Shown piece by piece: positions 23,679-31,178 of a stretch of DNA of 38,499 nt. Every line of letters begins with the position of its first letter. Position 1 is the first letter of the stretch. The notes under the pieces were generated by a model, which saw only the letters and a program-made list of their open reading frames with translations, did no database searches and was not told the origin of the DNA. The position numbers and the translations under genes were made by a program. This DNA is from an uncultured Prevotella sp. Lineage in GTDB: Bacteria; Bacteroidota; Bacteroidia; Bacteroidales; Bacteroidaceae. The stretch lies in assembly GCA_937877685.1 (NCBI GenBank), contig CALFGU010000182.1, positions 1 through 38,499 on the forward strand. The letters run 5' to 3'.

Positions 23679-24470
23679 TTAAAAGTCCGTATAATTGATT
23701 CGTATAACCTTACTTCCCTTTCTCGCCGTGAGTGACCAACGGTTGTTGTACTTGTCTGTGACTTCAAAAGTGTACTTCTTGCTTTGTGCGTCGTAGGTCC
23801 AATCCTTGTAGAATGAGGAAGTGGGGACTTTCTCAAGTTTGATAACGATGTCGTCTGCATAATCGGTACCGCAGAGCCAGTGGGTTTGACTTACTATTTC
23901 ATACGGTGGGAGCGTAAGGTTGGGGATGGAGTCTATTTGAGGACTTCCGCTGATGTGACTTTGTTCAATCGTGAATCCATCCTTGCGGAGTCTCATTTCT
24001 ACGCTATTGCTCACGCAGGTCCAGGTTGCTGAGTCAATTTGTTGCCAACGAGGATTGTCTAGTTCTTTACATTTTGCACTGAAGCGCTTCAACTGAACCT
24101 CCGTTAGGGAGTCGGTGAAGGTGAAGTAGGACATCGTTCTCATGTCCCACGAATCTTCGGAACGTCCGTTGTACGTAAACTCAGGGAAGTCTGCCATCTG
24201 CGTGAGTTCGCAAATTTCCTCTCGAGTTTCAAGCGTTTTTACATTGGAAAATCTTTCGGAATCTGCGCCCAAGGCGATTATAAACAACAGAACGAGTAAA
24301 ACGGGCAAACAGATTATAACACTCATGGGAGAAAGCAACATGAGCGGGATTATCCAACGTTTCTTCATCCCTTTCTTGTGGATGAAAATTGCCCAAAGTG
24401 GAGGAAGAAACACCCATAACAGGCCCCATTTCAAGAAGTTTATGAGTCGTTGTAGTTTTAGATTTTGCAT
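23679..24470 (-). CDS. Membrane protein of unknown function
   Basis: A 263-residue protein. The first 70 residues hold two hydrophobic segments (about 12-30 and 39-68) separated by HKKGMKKRW, so the N-terminus is anchored and the rest probably lies outside the inner membrane. The outer domain (70-263) looks mostly beta, with two cysteines (Cys149 and Cys196 by approximate count). It shows no catalytic motif and I do not recognise it. It lies 55 bases after the M15-like gene and is probably co-transcribed with it. Confidence 0.72.
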   Translation of the reverse strand: MQNLKLQRLINFLKWGLLWVFLPPLWAIFIHKKGMKKRWIIPLMLLSPMSVIICLPVLLVLLFIIALGADSERFSNVKTLETREEICELTQMADFPEFTYNGRSEDSWDMRTMSYFTFTDSLTEVQLKRFSAKCKELDNPRWQQIDSATWTCVSNSVEMRLRKDGFTIEQSHISGSPQIDSIPNLTLPPYEIVSQTHWLCGTDYADDIVIKLEKVPTSSFYKDWTYDAQSKKYTFEVTDKYNNRWSLTARKGSKVIRINYTDF

Positions 24471-24525
24471 AGTTGTATTTCTTAAGGGGACTTAAGGACT
24501 ATAGTTCATGGTATAAACAATGAGT

Positions 24526-25200
24526 TTATATTCTTGTTGTTATATGAAAACACCGTTGTTTTACCTCGTACTTTACATAGCACTTATTTTGGTTTCGCAA
24601 ATCTCGAAGCACCTCTCCCAATACCCATTTTAAAGTTTCTGTTTTTACTGATTCGCAGGGACGGCGGTTTTTGGTTTTGATTTTGTCAAAGCGAGCATAG
24701 GTGATGTCAAAGGTGGTTGCGTAACAATGGGCGGAATTCATTACGGTATTAGGGTTGCCTGACTTCTGTAGGCGCTTTATATCTTCTTGTGTTCTAAGCA
24801 CAGAGGTTACTATGATTTTATTTGGATTCAGTCCCTTGCTCGCTAATGAATCCAAGAAATTTTTACCAATCATATCCAGGAGTTCTGCAGAACCCTCTGT
24901 CAAGTAAGGAACGGAGTGTGTAAGTTTGGCTATGCTATAATGATTATTATCTTTAATTCTAACTAAATCATCTTTCACACGCTGCACTTCTTTCCTATTC
25001 TTTAAGGGGTTCTTAATTCCCAACTGTGTTGCAGCTTTCAATTGAACTCTGTTCAAATCATTAAATATTGAAGCATAGTTAAGTTCTTTAACCTTAACAG
25101 GTTTATTCTTATAAGGTAACAGGTTTTTATATGGTAAAACAAAAATCAATCCTAACAAAAGTATCCCTAATAAAACAATTATAATGATTTTCTTTTTCAT
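24526..25200 (-). CDS. M15/VanY-like or DUF5715 protein, membrane-anchored
   Basis: A 224-residue protein with an N-terminal membrane anchor (4-22). The C-terminal half has the M15-type layout: TSVLRTQEDIKRL (132-144), then SAHCYATTFDI, where His158 and Asp165 sit in the SxH-x6-D zinc motif, then FHI with His219. This is the pattern of D-Ala-D-Ala carboxypeptidase and endopeptidase folds (VanY, MepA-like) and of DUF5715. The usual Gly in SxHxxGxAxD is not kept (SAHCYATTFD), so activity is uncertain. It adds a fourth wall-hydrolase type to the cluster. Confidence 0.78.
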   Translation of the reverse strand: MKKKIIIIVLLGILLLGLIFVLPYKNLLPYKNKPVKVKELNYASIFNDLNRVQLKAATQLGIKNPLKNRKEVQRVKDDLVRIKDNNHYSIAKLTHSVPYLTEGSAELLDMIGKNFLDSLASKGLNPNKIIVTSVLRTQEDIKRLQKSGNPNTVMNSAHCYATTFDITYARFDKIKTKNRRPCESVKTETLKWVLGEVLRDLRNQNKCYVKYEVKQRCFHITTRI

Positions 25201-25371
25201 ATTGTTCTTTATGTTTTCTATTGTAAACTTACCCCTTTTATGAAACTTGTTGTGACGTTTGCTTTTCCATAATTGTATCTCTTCAAAAACATGCTACGTC
25301 TTAAGAATTATCGCGGAGAAATAACATTTTTATTCATTCTGTAAGTAGAAAAACGGGGGGGCGCTTATTTA

Positions 25372-25977
25372 TTAAATTCGGAACACTGCGCTGTCGCGAT
25401 TCGCAATTTTATCTTGTATTTTATCAACAAGCGTTATATAGAAGGGGTCACTTGCGTGGACTTCATCAAGAATGCTTTTTGCCTCGTCAAAGTCTCCGAT
25501 TTCGCGATAAAATTCAGCCTTCATGACGCGGTCTGTAATAATATTCTGAATCAACCACATGGCGTTTTCACGAAACAAAGTGAGGTCGGCATCTGTAAAT
25601 TCAGACGTCTGCTCACTTCTAAAGTTGTCATTATGTGCATGGTGAAGCATCATGCGCACATTTGCTTCTTCGTCATGCGTCAAGTCTCCAACTTCCATGA
25701 GTTGGGCAAATGCCTGCTTCATTTCTTCGTAAGTAAGGAGTCCTTGCTCAAAGGAATGACCTGATTCTGCCCAAACTGCTTCCTGTCTTGTTCTGATATA
25801 AAACTTTCCGCAATGGGGACATTTCTGAACAAGAGAGATTTCTGGATACATGGGGTAGATACATTTATTGTCTGACCACATTTTGGCTCCGAAAGTGTTA
25901 CCAGGCATGAGAGACATGATTTCTTTCTTCTCTCCACAAAAGGGGCAAGTGAGGATTTGGGGATTTGCTAAGTTCAT
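25372..25977 (-). CDS. Zinc-ribbon protein of unknown function
   Basis: A 201-residue soluble protein. Cysteines in CPFC (11-14) and CPHC (53-56) form a zinc ribbon. The rest (70-201) is helical, with a TPR-like pair near residues 150-180 (KAEFYREIGDFDEAKSILDEVHASD). No enzyme motif is visible. The gene stands between the M15-like gene (171 bases) and the LytTR gene. Its leader is a striking octamer array, so its expression may depend on repeat number. I do not recognise the family beyond the ribbon. Confidence 0.78.
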   Translation of the reverse strand: MNLANPQILTCPFCGEKKEIMSLMPGNTFGAKMWSDNKCIYPMYPEISLVQKCPHCGKFYIRTRQEAVWAESGHSFEQGLLTYEEMKQAFAQLMEVGDLTHDEEANVRMMLHHAHNDNFRSEQTSEFTDADLTLFRENAMWLIQNIITDRVMKAEFYREIGDFDEAKSILDEVHASDPFYITLVDKIQDKIANRDSAVFRI

Positions 25978-25980
25978 AAG

Positions 25981-26060
25981 ATAAGGTTTTGAGGTTCTGA
26001 GGTTAAGAGGTTCTGAAGTTCTGAGGTTCTGAGGTTAAGAAGTTCTGAGGTTCTGAGAAG
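25981..26060 (-). repeat. Octamer array before the zinc-ribbon gene
   Basis: On the minus strand about ten 8-base units (AACCTCAG, with variants AACTTCTT, AACTTCAG, AACCTCTT, AACCTTAT) run without gaps to within a few bases of the ATG at 25975-25977. The last units are the same as those before the M23 gene at 15581-15610. Confidence 0.85.
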
Positions 26061-26061
26061 T

Positions 26062-26104
26062 GAGGAGTATGCCAAGAGGGACGACACTCCGGATGGCACT
26101 CCTC
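26062..26104 (-). other. Hairpin downstream of the LytTR gene
   Basis: Arms GAGGAGT-GCCA and TGGC-AT-ACTCCTC on the minus strand pair across a loop of about 20 bases, 22 bases after the LytTR stop codon. No U-tract follows, so it is a weak terminator at best or the start of a structured leader for the zinc-ribbon gene. Confidence 0.5.
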
Positions 26105-26126
26105 TCTCCTCTCTAACTTGAGGTGG

Positions 26127-26486
26127 TTATTTCTTCTGGATATACACTTCTTTCAACTTTTTTAAGGCTTCTTTTGACACAGAAAGGGTGTATAGCAAGG
26201 GGGCGTCGAAGCAGTTTAAGATTAATTGCCGTTTCAGGGTATTGATTTGAAAGATGTATGAACTATTTACGATGTATTGCCTACCGATTCGGATAAATGG
26301 TTGGGGCATTCCTGTTAGTTTCTCATTTATCTGGAGCTCCATGTTTGACAAACTATATAATAAGGTGGCCTTGGTTCCGTTTGAAAAGAATATGTTTGTG
26401 TAATTGCCGTCGGATTCGAAGTACACAACATGCTTCAAACTTACCCTTAGCAGTTCATCTCTGGTGTTAAATAATAGGGTGTCCAT
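26127..26486 (-). CDS. LytTR-type DNA-binding protein, stand-alone
   Basis: A 119-residue protein made of almost only a LytTR domain. The family signature appears in DELLRVSLKHVVYFESDGNY (N-terminal half), TLLYSLSNMELQINEKL, and FIRIGRQYIVNSSYIFQIN. LytTR domains bind direct repeats upstream of target genes and often control envelope, bacteriocin or autolysin genes. No receiver domain is present here, so it is either constitutive or controlled by a partner. It could regulate the adjacent envelope genes, but no target site has been identified. Confidence 0.9.
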   Translation of the reverse strand: MDTLLFNTRDELLRVSLKHVVYFESDGNYTNIFFSNGTKATLLYSLSNMELQINEKLTGMPQPFIRIGRQYIVNSSYIFQINTLKRQLILNCFDAPLLYTLSVSKEALKKLKEVYIQKK

Positions 26487-26668
26487 TCGGGATTATAGAT
26501 TTATAATAATTGTGTGTGCCTCAGTTAAATGTTGTTGTCGCTCTCTTTTCAATGAAGAAGAAAAAACGTGTTTGTTTGAAAATTGTGTCTTAATAATCAA
26601 GTGAAGATGGGTTATCTTTAAAGGGCATGCTCATCATTTTTAGTGTTAGATGAGGAAGAACGGGTTAG

Positions 26669-26717
26669 AAGCGTTAGGTTGGCTTGCATATAAGGACAGC
26701 AGAGCAACCTAACGCTT
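26669..26717 (-). terminator. Hairpin after the small lipoprotein gene
   Basis: Arms AAGCGTTAGGTTG (26669-26681) and CAACCTAACGCTT (26705-26717) pair perfectly over 13 bases, starting 5 bases after the stop codon of the lipoprotein. On the minus strand the tail is not U-rich; on the plus strand TTTTA follows. Confidence 0.65.
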
Positions 26718-26721
26718 TTAC

Positions 26722-26910
26722 TTACTTCTCAGCAGTTGGTTCTGTTTTTACAGAGTCACCTTCTGTGGCATTGTTTTCAGTTGTGTCATTTTCTAATGCA
26801 CTAACTTCTGTTGGAGTTGTTGTTACTGCTTCTGATGAAGTGGGGTTGTCAACACAAGATGTGAAACCTGCAGTCAACATTGCTACTGCTACAAATACTA
26901 ATTTCTTCAT
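26722..26910 (-). CDS. Small Thr/Glu-rich lipoprotein
   Basis: A 62-residue protein with a signal peptide and lipobox FTSC (Cys19). The mature part is 44 residues of Thr, Glu, Asn, Val and Ala with no other cysteine, so it is probably unstructured and tethered to a membrane. It has its own near-consensus promoter (27000-27031) and a hairpin right after the stop, which supports it as a real gene despite its size. No function is known. Confidence 0.75.
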   Translation of the reverse strand: MKKLVFVAVAMLTAGFTSCVDNPTSSEAVTTTPTEVSALENDTTENNATEGDSVKTEPTAEK

Positions 26911-26999
26911 TGTTGTAAAGTTTAAATTGGTTGGTAATAAAATGATGAGTTAACGTTAACGTTGTTTGTAAATGTTTATCATTTGTTGATTTGACAATG

Positions 27000-27031
27000 C
27001 AAAAGTAGGGTGTATAAGATTTAAGGCAAAA
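27000..27031 (-). promoter_or_regulatory. Promoter of the small lipoprotein gene
   Basis: On the minus strand TTTTG (27027-27031) lies 19 bases before TACTTTTG (27000-27007). The leader to the start at 26910 is about 85 bases. As at 16.4 kb, the -33 box lies in the U-tract of the terminator just upstream. Confidence 0.75.
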
Positions 27032-27060
27032 TAAAAAGGAGTCCGCTGTACGAACTCCTT
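27027..27060 (-). terminator. Terminator of the miaA/lipoprotein unit (copy 2 of a duplicated element)
   Basis: The same 10-base stem as at 16433-16457, here at 27036-27060, with the same U-tract. It lies 100 bases after the stop of the DUF6359-like lipoprotein. The 38 bases 27023-27060 are identical to 16420-16457. Confidence 0.9.
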
Positions 27061-27159
27061 AGATTATTGTATGAAGTGGATTTTTGTTGTAGATTTTATA
27101 GGGTAAAAGAATTATAAAAGGGCGCTGTCCGGCCTCTGTTTATAGGCGTTGCATTCGCC

Positions 27160-27792
27160 CTATCTGCCACAGATGTTTGCCTGTGGCGTGAAGTCGAGAG
27201 TGGGGGCGTCGTTCTCGGGTTGCGGTTTGGGATCAGGGTCAGGCGATGGAGTGGGGACGTCTTCTTCTGGAGGCGTGTCTGCGCCTTCCTCGGTGAGTTT
27301 TGTAATCCAATAATGGGGATATTTAAAACCGTTGACTCTAAAATAGGTAGTAACCGAACCCTCTACGGCAATAGGAGTGCCTAACAACTGGGGGTTGGTT
27401 AGGAGGTTGTATAAGAGGTATTCGTCAGTGTCACTTTTTATCTGTATGGGCAGACACCGCTTGTGGTCCGTTTCTTTCTTGCTATCCGCAATGATGATGT
27501 TGGTGTTTGCCTTTTCTGTAGGGGCGGAAAATTGGGCCTTGCTCATGGTGGTTCCGTTGACATATCCAACAATGTAACCCTTGACGATAATCCAATCATC
27601 GGGAGCGCATTGCAAGGCTTTGACTACGCTAAGGGTGTCTCCCTCGGTTTCGTTGCCGTCAGAGTCTTCTCCTTCATCGGGAGATTCTATTGGCGGACCC
27701 TCAGGGAGTTCCTCTTCAATCTTAGAACACGATGCCATGCCCCATGTCAAAGACGTGAGTAACAAAAGGATATGGAGATGGCGTAAGGGCAT
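27160..27792 (-). CDS. DUF6359-like lipoprotein
   Basis: A 210-residue lipoprotein starting MPLRHLHILLLLTSLTWGMA and ending its signal at Cys19 (ASCSK). I chose the ATG at 27790-27792 because it yields a normal lipobox and lies 7 bases after miaA; longer frames would overlap miaA without a signal. An acidic linker (PDEGEDSDGNETEGDT) leads to an OB-fold-like domain with WIIVKGYIVGYVNG, NIIIAD and VEGSVTTYFRVNG, the pattern of DUF6359. The C-terminus is Pro/Asp/Glu-rich and ends with a single Cys. Function unknown; surface or periplasmic role inferred. Confidence 0.8.
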   Translation of the reverse strand: MPLRHLHILLLLTSLTWGMASCSKIEEELPEGPPIESPDEGEDSDGNETEGDTLSVVKALQCAPDDWIIVKGYIVGYVNGTTMSKAQFSAPTEKANTNIIIADSKKETDHKRCLPIQIKSDTDEYLLYNLLTNPQLLGTPIAVEGSVTTYFRVNGFKYPHYWITKLTEEGADTPPEEDVPTPSPDPDPKPQPENDAPTLDFTPQANICGR

Positions 27793-27799
27793 AACTGAT

Positions 27800-28723
27800 T
27801 TAATCTTCCTGAAGAATTTCTTGTGCAATTTGCTGAATGGAGGTTTGCGTGTTGCTGACCCATCGGATGGGGGTGCCACGCTTTTCCATGCCTCTGAACC
27901 ACGTCATTTGGCGCTTGGCGAATTGGTGGATGGCAATTTCAAGTTGGCGATACATTTCCTCAAATGAGAGTTCGCCTATGACATGTTGTGTCAAGAATTT
28001 GTATTCCAATCCGTAATAAATAAGGTCTTCTGCCGAAATGCCTTCATCAAGCAGGGCGCGAATCTCGTCTAACATCCCCTCTTCCAGGCGTTGGCGCAAG
28101 CGATTGCTGATGCGCTCACGGCGCACCTCACGGTCAACGTCAATACCCAGAGTTAAACTGCTGAGTTCGGGGAAGGGGCGCTCTTCCTTGGGTTCGTTTT
28201 TATAATATTCCTCAATCTCGATGGCACGAATGGCGCGCTGTGCCGTGTCCACGTCAGTTGTGTTGTGTAGTTGCGCCTTATAGGTCTTCAAGATTGCGGT
28301 GAGTTCCTCCAGGGATTTGCCTTCCAATTCCTTACGAAGGACATCGTTCTGAGGCACTGGACTTAAACGGTAAGCGCGTAAGATGCTTTCAACATAAAGT
28401 CCCGTTCCGCCACAAACGATGACGCGTTTGCCTCGTCGGCGGATGTCTTCGTAGGCCGAGAGGAAGTCGCGCTGAAATTCAAAAACGTTATACTTCGTGC
28501 CGGGTTCGGCAATGTCTATCAAGTGATAGGGAATGGGTGTGCCGTCTGCCGCAATGTAATCCGCCAAGTCCTTACCTGTTCCTAAGTCCATCCGACGGTA
28601 CACCTGGCGTGAGTCGGCGCTGATGATTTCAGCGTCAATAAGTTGCGCCAATGCCGTGGCAAATTTCGTTTTTCCAGAAGCCGTGGGGCCCACGATAGTT
28701 ATAAGGTCGTAATGTTTAGACAT
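27800..28723 (-). CDS. miaA: tRNA dimethylallyltransferase
   Basis: A 307-residue enzyme that adds dimethylallyl to A37 of tRNAs that read UNN codons. The P-loop is GPTASGKT (12-19). Family motifs ISADSRQVYRRMDLGTGK, YHLIDIAEPGTKYNVFEF, CGGTGLYVESIL and QRAIRAIEIEEYY follow, and the end has FAKRQMTWFRGM. All family regions are present and the length is normal. It is the first gene of a short unit with the DUF6359-like lipoprotein. Confidence 0.96.
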   Translation of the reverse strand: MSKHYDLITIVGPTASGKTKFATALAQLIDAEIISADSRQVYRRMDLGTGKDLADYIAADGTPIPYHLIDIAEPGTKYNVFEFQRDFLSAYEDIRRRGKRVIVCGGTGLYVESILRAYRLSPVPQNDVLRKELEGKSLEELTAILKTYKAQLHNTTDVDTAQRAIRAIEIEEYYKNEPKEERPFPELSSLTLGIDVDREVRRERISNRLRQRLEEGMLDEIRALLDEGISAEDLIYYGLEYKFLTQHVIGELSFEEMYRQLEIAIHQFAKRQMTWFRGMEKRGTPIRWVSNTQTSIQQIAQEILQED

Positions 28724-28751
28724 AGGTGAAAATGGGGTAGAGTTTCTGTTG

Positions 28752-28759
28752 CAAACTTA
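28752..28759 (-). promoter_or_regulatory. Probable -7 box for miaA
   Basis: TAAGTTTG on the minus strand lies 28 bases before the miaA start. No -33 box is seen. Confidence 0.45.
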
Positions 28760-28959
28760 TCAAAAAAATGGCGGATGGCGAAGCGGTAAGAAATCAAAAT
28801 CAATGCTTGCATCACGAAAAAGTGGTGCGTTCCGTAAATTCCTCCTCTGATAGGAGCGTAAATAATGATGTTGGACATAGAAAGGACTCCTATAATATGA
28901 CACGCTCCACATTCTCAAACCTCATTCTCTCACCTTCATTTTAGGATATTAGAATTAGT

Positions 28960-29036
28960 GAAAACTTTAAGTAACTTAATTCAAATTATAAGTAACTTAA
29001 TTTAAATTATAAGAGACTTAGTTTTTCCTAAATTAG
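28960..29036. repeat. 21-bp intergenic tandem repeat, locus D (3 units plus an inverted half unit)
   Basis: Units at 28960-28979, 28980-29000 and 29001-29021 keep a 20-21-base period with centre ATAAGTAACTTAA or ATAAGAGACTTAG. An inverted half unit, TTTTTCCTAA, follows at 29022-29031. Confidence 0.8.
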
Positions 29037-29232
29037 ATTGACTTTTTTGTAACTCGGAAAGAGTGTGTTGGCAAATTCATTTGGGGGCAAAAAGTGGGCA
29101 GATTTGTGGGGAAAAGTCTCCCAATATTATATATGAGTGGAAAGAAAAAAGTTTTAAAATGTTAACGCCCTGTAATTCTGTAGGTTTAGGCGTTCTGCTG
29201 AAAAATGCAGGATAAAAAGGGTGAAAAATAGG

Positions 29233-29263
29233 TTGCTGGATTAAACAAATTTTAGTAATTTTG
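29233..29263 (+). promoter_or_regulatory. Promoter of the HU-SPOR gene
   Basis: TTG (29233-29235), 20 bases, then TAATTTTG (29256-29263). Transcription would start near 29270, about 65 bases before the GTG start. The leader contains a small GNRA-loop hairpin (CCCCT GAAA AGGGG) near 29276-29291. Confidence 0.7.
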
Positions 29264-29334
29264 CACAAGAAATTTCCCCTGAAAAGGGGGATGAAACTCT
29301 TCTTGTTGATAATCATTCTTTTAACTAAACTGGC

Positions 29335-30393
29335 GTGATAGCATTAGTTCGACATATCGAAAGTTTGCTCTTGAAGCACGACTGCGTAATCGTTCCCGAC
29401 TTTGGCGGATTCGTTACGCAGCAGGTTTCTGCGCGCTATGTTGAGGAAGAAGGATTATTCTTGCCCCCTTACCGTAGCGTAGGGTTCAACGGATCTCTCA
29501 AGTTGAATGACGGACTCTTGGTGCAGTCTTACATGAATGCTTATGGCATCGGTTATGTTGAGGCTTTGCAACAAATAGCATCCGTAGTGGCAGAGGTGAA
29601 AGCCGAACTCCATGCAACGGGTTCCTATGAGTTGGGCAGCATAGGCGTATTCACGCTTACGTTAAACGGAACGTACGATTTCCAACCCTGCGAGGCAGGC
29701 GTAGTTTCCCCCGAACTTTATGGCTTAGACGCATTCGTGATGCGCAAGCAGGAAGAAGAGGTGGAAGGTGCGGTTGAAACAGCGGTTGAGGAAACTGCGC
29801 AACCCGCCAAATTCATTGAGCGCTCGGAAACTCACTATACAATTCGCATCCGTCGCGAAGTCGCAAATTATGTAGCCGCTGCGGTGGTGATGCTCGTATG
29901 TTTCTTCGCATGGTCAGTGCCCGTGAGCAACACGTCTGAGACAGGCATGCAACAGGCAGCCCTTTTTAGTTCACAACTTTTTGCTACGGCGGAAGAAACT
30001 CCTCGTCCCGTGCTGACGCCAGCAACAACTTTTGTGGAAGAGTGTGAAAGCGGTGTTGAAAATCAAGATTCTCTTGTTGCGACATCGGTTGCGGAACAAT
30101 CTGAAACGCAAGTTGTTGAAACACCTTCTCAAACGGAAGAACCTGCAACAGTTTCCGTTCCTCAGAAGCAATATACGCTGGTGGTTTGTAGTTGTGTGCC
30201 ACAAAAAAATGCTGAAACATTGGTGGCAGAATTACAATCAGTGGGAATCAATGAGGCAGAAATATTTTTGAAAAAGAACATCCTTCGCGTGGTGGTCGGA
30301 ACTTATCCTTCGGAAGTGGAAGCAATTCAGGCATTACGTGAATATCGCAAGATGCACAAGAGTTTTGCGGATGCATGGGTGTTAAAGAAATAA
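29335..30393 (+). CDS. HU-CCDC81 and SPOR domain protein
   Basis: A 352-residue membrane protein read from a GTG at 29335; this start gives the family's N-terminus (MIALVRHIESLLLKHDCVIV). Residues 1-75 and 75-135 form two HU/CCDC81-like domains (VPDFGGFVTQQVSARY, LQQIASVVAEVKAELHATGS). One membrane helix lies at about 181-200. A long acidic Glu/Thr-rich linker follows. The C-terminal SPOR domain (about 277-352, YTLVVCSCVPQKNAETLVAE) binds denuded peptidoglycan at division sites. In Bacteroidetes this architecture couples a cytoplasmic HU-like module to the cell wall; its exact role is not settled. Confidence 0.9.
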   Translation: MIALVRHIESLLLKHDCVIVPDFGGFVTQQVSARYVEEEGLFLPPYRSVGFNGSLKLNDGLLVQSYMNAYGIGYVEALQQIASVVAEVKAELHATGSYELGSIGVFTLTLNGTYDFQPCEAGVVSPELYGLDAFVMRKQEEEVEGAVETAVEETAQPAKFIERSETHYTIRIRREVANYVAAAVVMLVCFFAWSVPVSNTSETGMQQAALFSSQLFATAEETPRPVLTPATTFVEECESGVENQDSLVATSVAEQSETQVVETPSQTEEPATVSVPQKQYTLVVCSCVPQKNAETLVAELQSVGINEAEIFLKKNILRVVVGTYPSEVEAIQALREYRKMHKSFADAWVLKK

Positions 30394-30407
30394 CCGTAAG
30401 GCAGATT

Positions 30408-30449
30408 AAGGCTGCGTCAAATCAAACATTTTGACGCAGCCTTTCATTT
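30408..30449 (+). terminator. Intrinsic terminator after the HU-SPOR gene
   Basis: Arms AAGGCTGCGTCAAA (30408-30421) and TTTGACGCAGCCTT (30430-30443) pair perfectly over 14 bases, followed by TCATTTTT. Confidence 0.92.
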
Positions 30450-30495
30450 TTATAGCAACCAAATGACCTTTAGGTCAAAACAAAAGTCATAGATT

Positions 30496-31011
30496 ATGAA
30501 GAGAATACGATGTCCAAAGTGTGATGAGGCAATCCTTTTTGACGAAACGCAATACGAACCCGGTAGAAGTTTGGTTTTTGAGTGTCCAGAGTGTCACAAG
30601 CAATTCAAATTGCGCATACCGATGCCCAAACCTGTGGAGGAGGAAACAGAGGAAGAGGCACCCGTGATGGGGTGGCTCACAGTGATTGAAAATGCCTTCC
30701 ATTTCAAGCAAGTGCTTCCCCTTTACTTGGGCGACAATGTTGTTGGGCGACAAGTGAAAGGCACTAAGGCAAACACGCCTATCAAAACCGTGGACCCCAG
30801 TGTAGATACCACGCACTGCATCCTCAATGTGCGTGAAAAGAAAAACGGCGAGGTGGTCTTTACTGTGCGTGACGCCCCCTCAAATACCGGAACATTTGTT
30901 CACAACACTCTCGTAGGTCTCAAAGAACAAGTGCGCCTCGAACCTGGCGATATTATCACCATCGGCGCAACTACGATGATTTTCCATACCGAACTTGAAG
31001 AGGAGGAATAG
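30496..31011 (+). CDS. Zinc-ribbon plus FHA domain protein (second type)
   Basis: A 171-residue soluble protein with the same layout as the FHA protein at 17647-18195. The zinc ribbon has CPKC (6-9) and CPEC (30-33). The FHA domain covers about 70-165, with Gly-Arg in VVGRQVKG, the degenerate TTHCILNV in place of SxxH, and SNTGTFVHN as the Asn loop. An acidic linker EEETEEEAP joins the two. It is away from the kinase cluster, 102 bases after the HU-SPOR gene and behind its terminator. It may read the same kinases' marks, but that is inference. Confidence 0.88.
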   Translation: MKRIRCPKCDEAILFDETQYEPGRSLVFECPECHKQFKLRIPMPKPVEEETEEEAPVMGWLTVIENAFHFKQVLPLYLGDNVVGRQVKGTKANTPIKTVDPSVDTTHCILNVREKKNGEVVFTVRDAPSNTGTFVHNTLVGLKEQVRLEPGDIITIGATTMIFHTELEEEE

Positions 31012-31119
31012 TGCCACTATGTCCGAGGAAAATTACTTTCCCTTGAATCTACAATACTCATAGTGAAAACAATTTAAGAAAGAATTTCAACAAAGTCTCA
31101 CTTAATACAAATACAAAAT

Positions 31120-31172
31120 AACAATCTCTCAGTTATTCCATGAGGAAATAAACTGGGAGATTGTTGTTGTTT
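31120..31172. terminator. Intrinsic terminator between converging FHA and DUF4143 ATPase genes
   Basis: Arms AACAATCTCTCAGTT (31120-31134) and AACTGGGAGATTGTT (31151-31165) pair over 15 bases with one wobble. GTTGTTTC follows on the plus strand and an A-rich stretch precedes it. Confidence 0.85.
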
Positions 31173-31178
31173 CTGCCT

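Larger units (their letters stand above)
28724..29334. other. Intergenic region between divergent miaA and HU-SPOR genes
   Basis: No credible gene. It holds the miaA -7 box, a small hairpin near 28841-28858 (CTCCT and AGGAG), repeat locus D, a possible hairpin at 29164-29194 (AACGCC with GGCGTT), and the promoter at 29233-29263. Confidence 0.6.

Noticed and set aside
12869..26910. Type VI secretion locus
   Set aside because: Kinase, phosphatase and FHA genes and an amidase recall such loci, but no tss, clpV, hcp or vgrG gene lies in the window.
16420..27060. Transposon or integrated element bounded by the 38-bp direct repeats
   Set aside because: No integrase, transposase or mobility gene lies between the copies, the repeats are functional terminators, and operon genes extend beyond both. 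The idea is kept only as a possibility in the findings.
29077..29316. Minus-strand open frame of about 79 codons before the HU-SPOR gene
   Set aside because: It overlaps the HU-SPOR promoter and leader and has no recognisable features.
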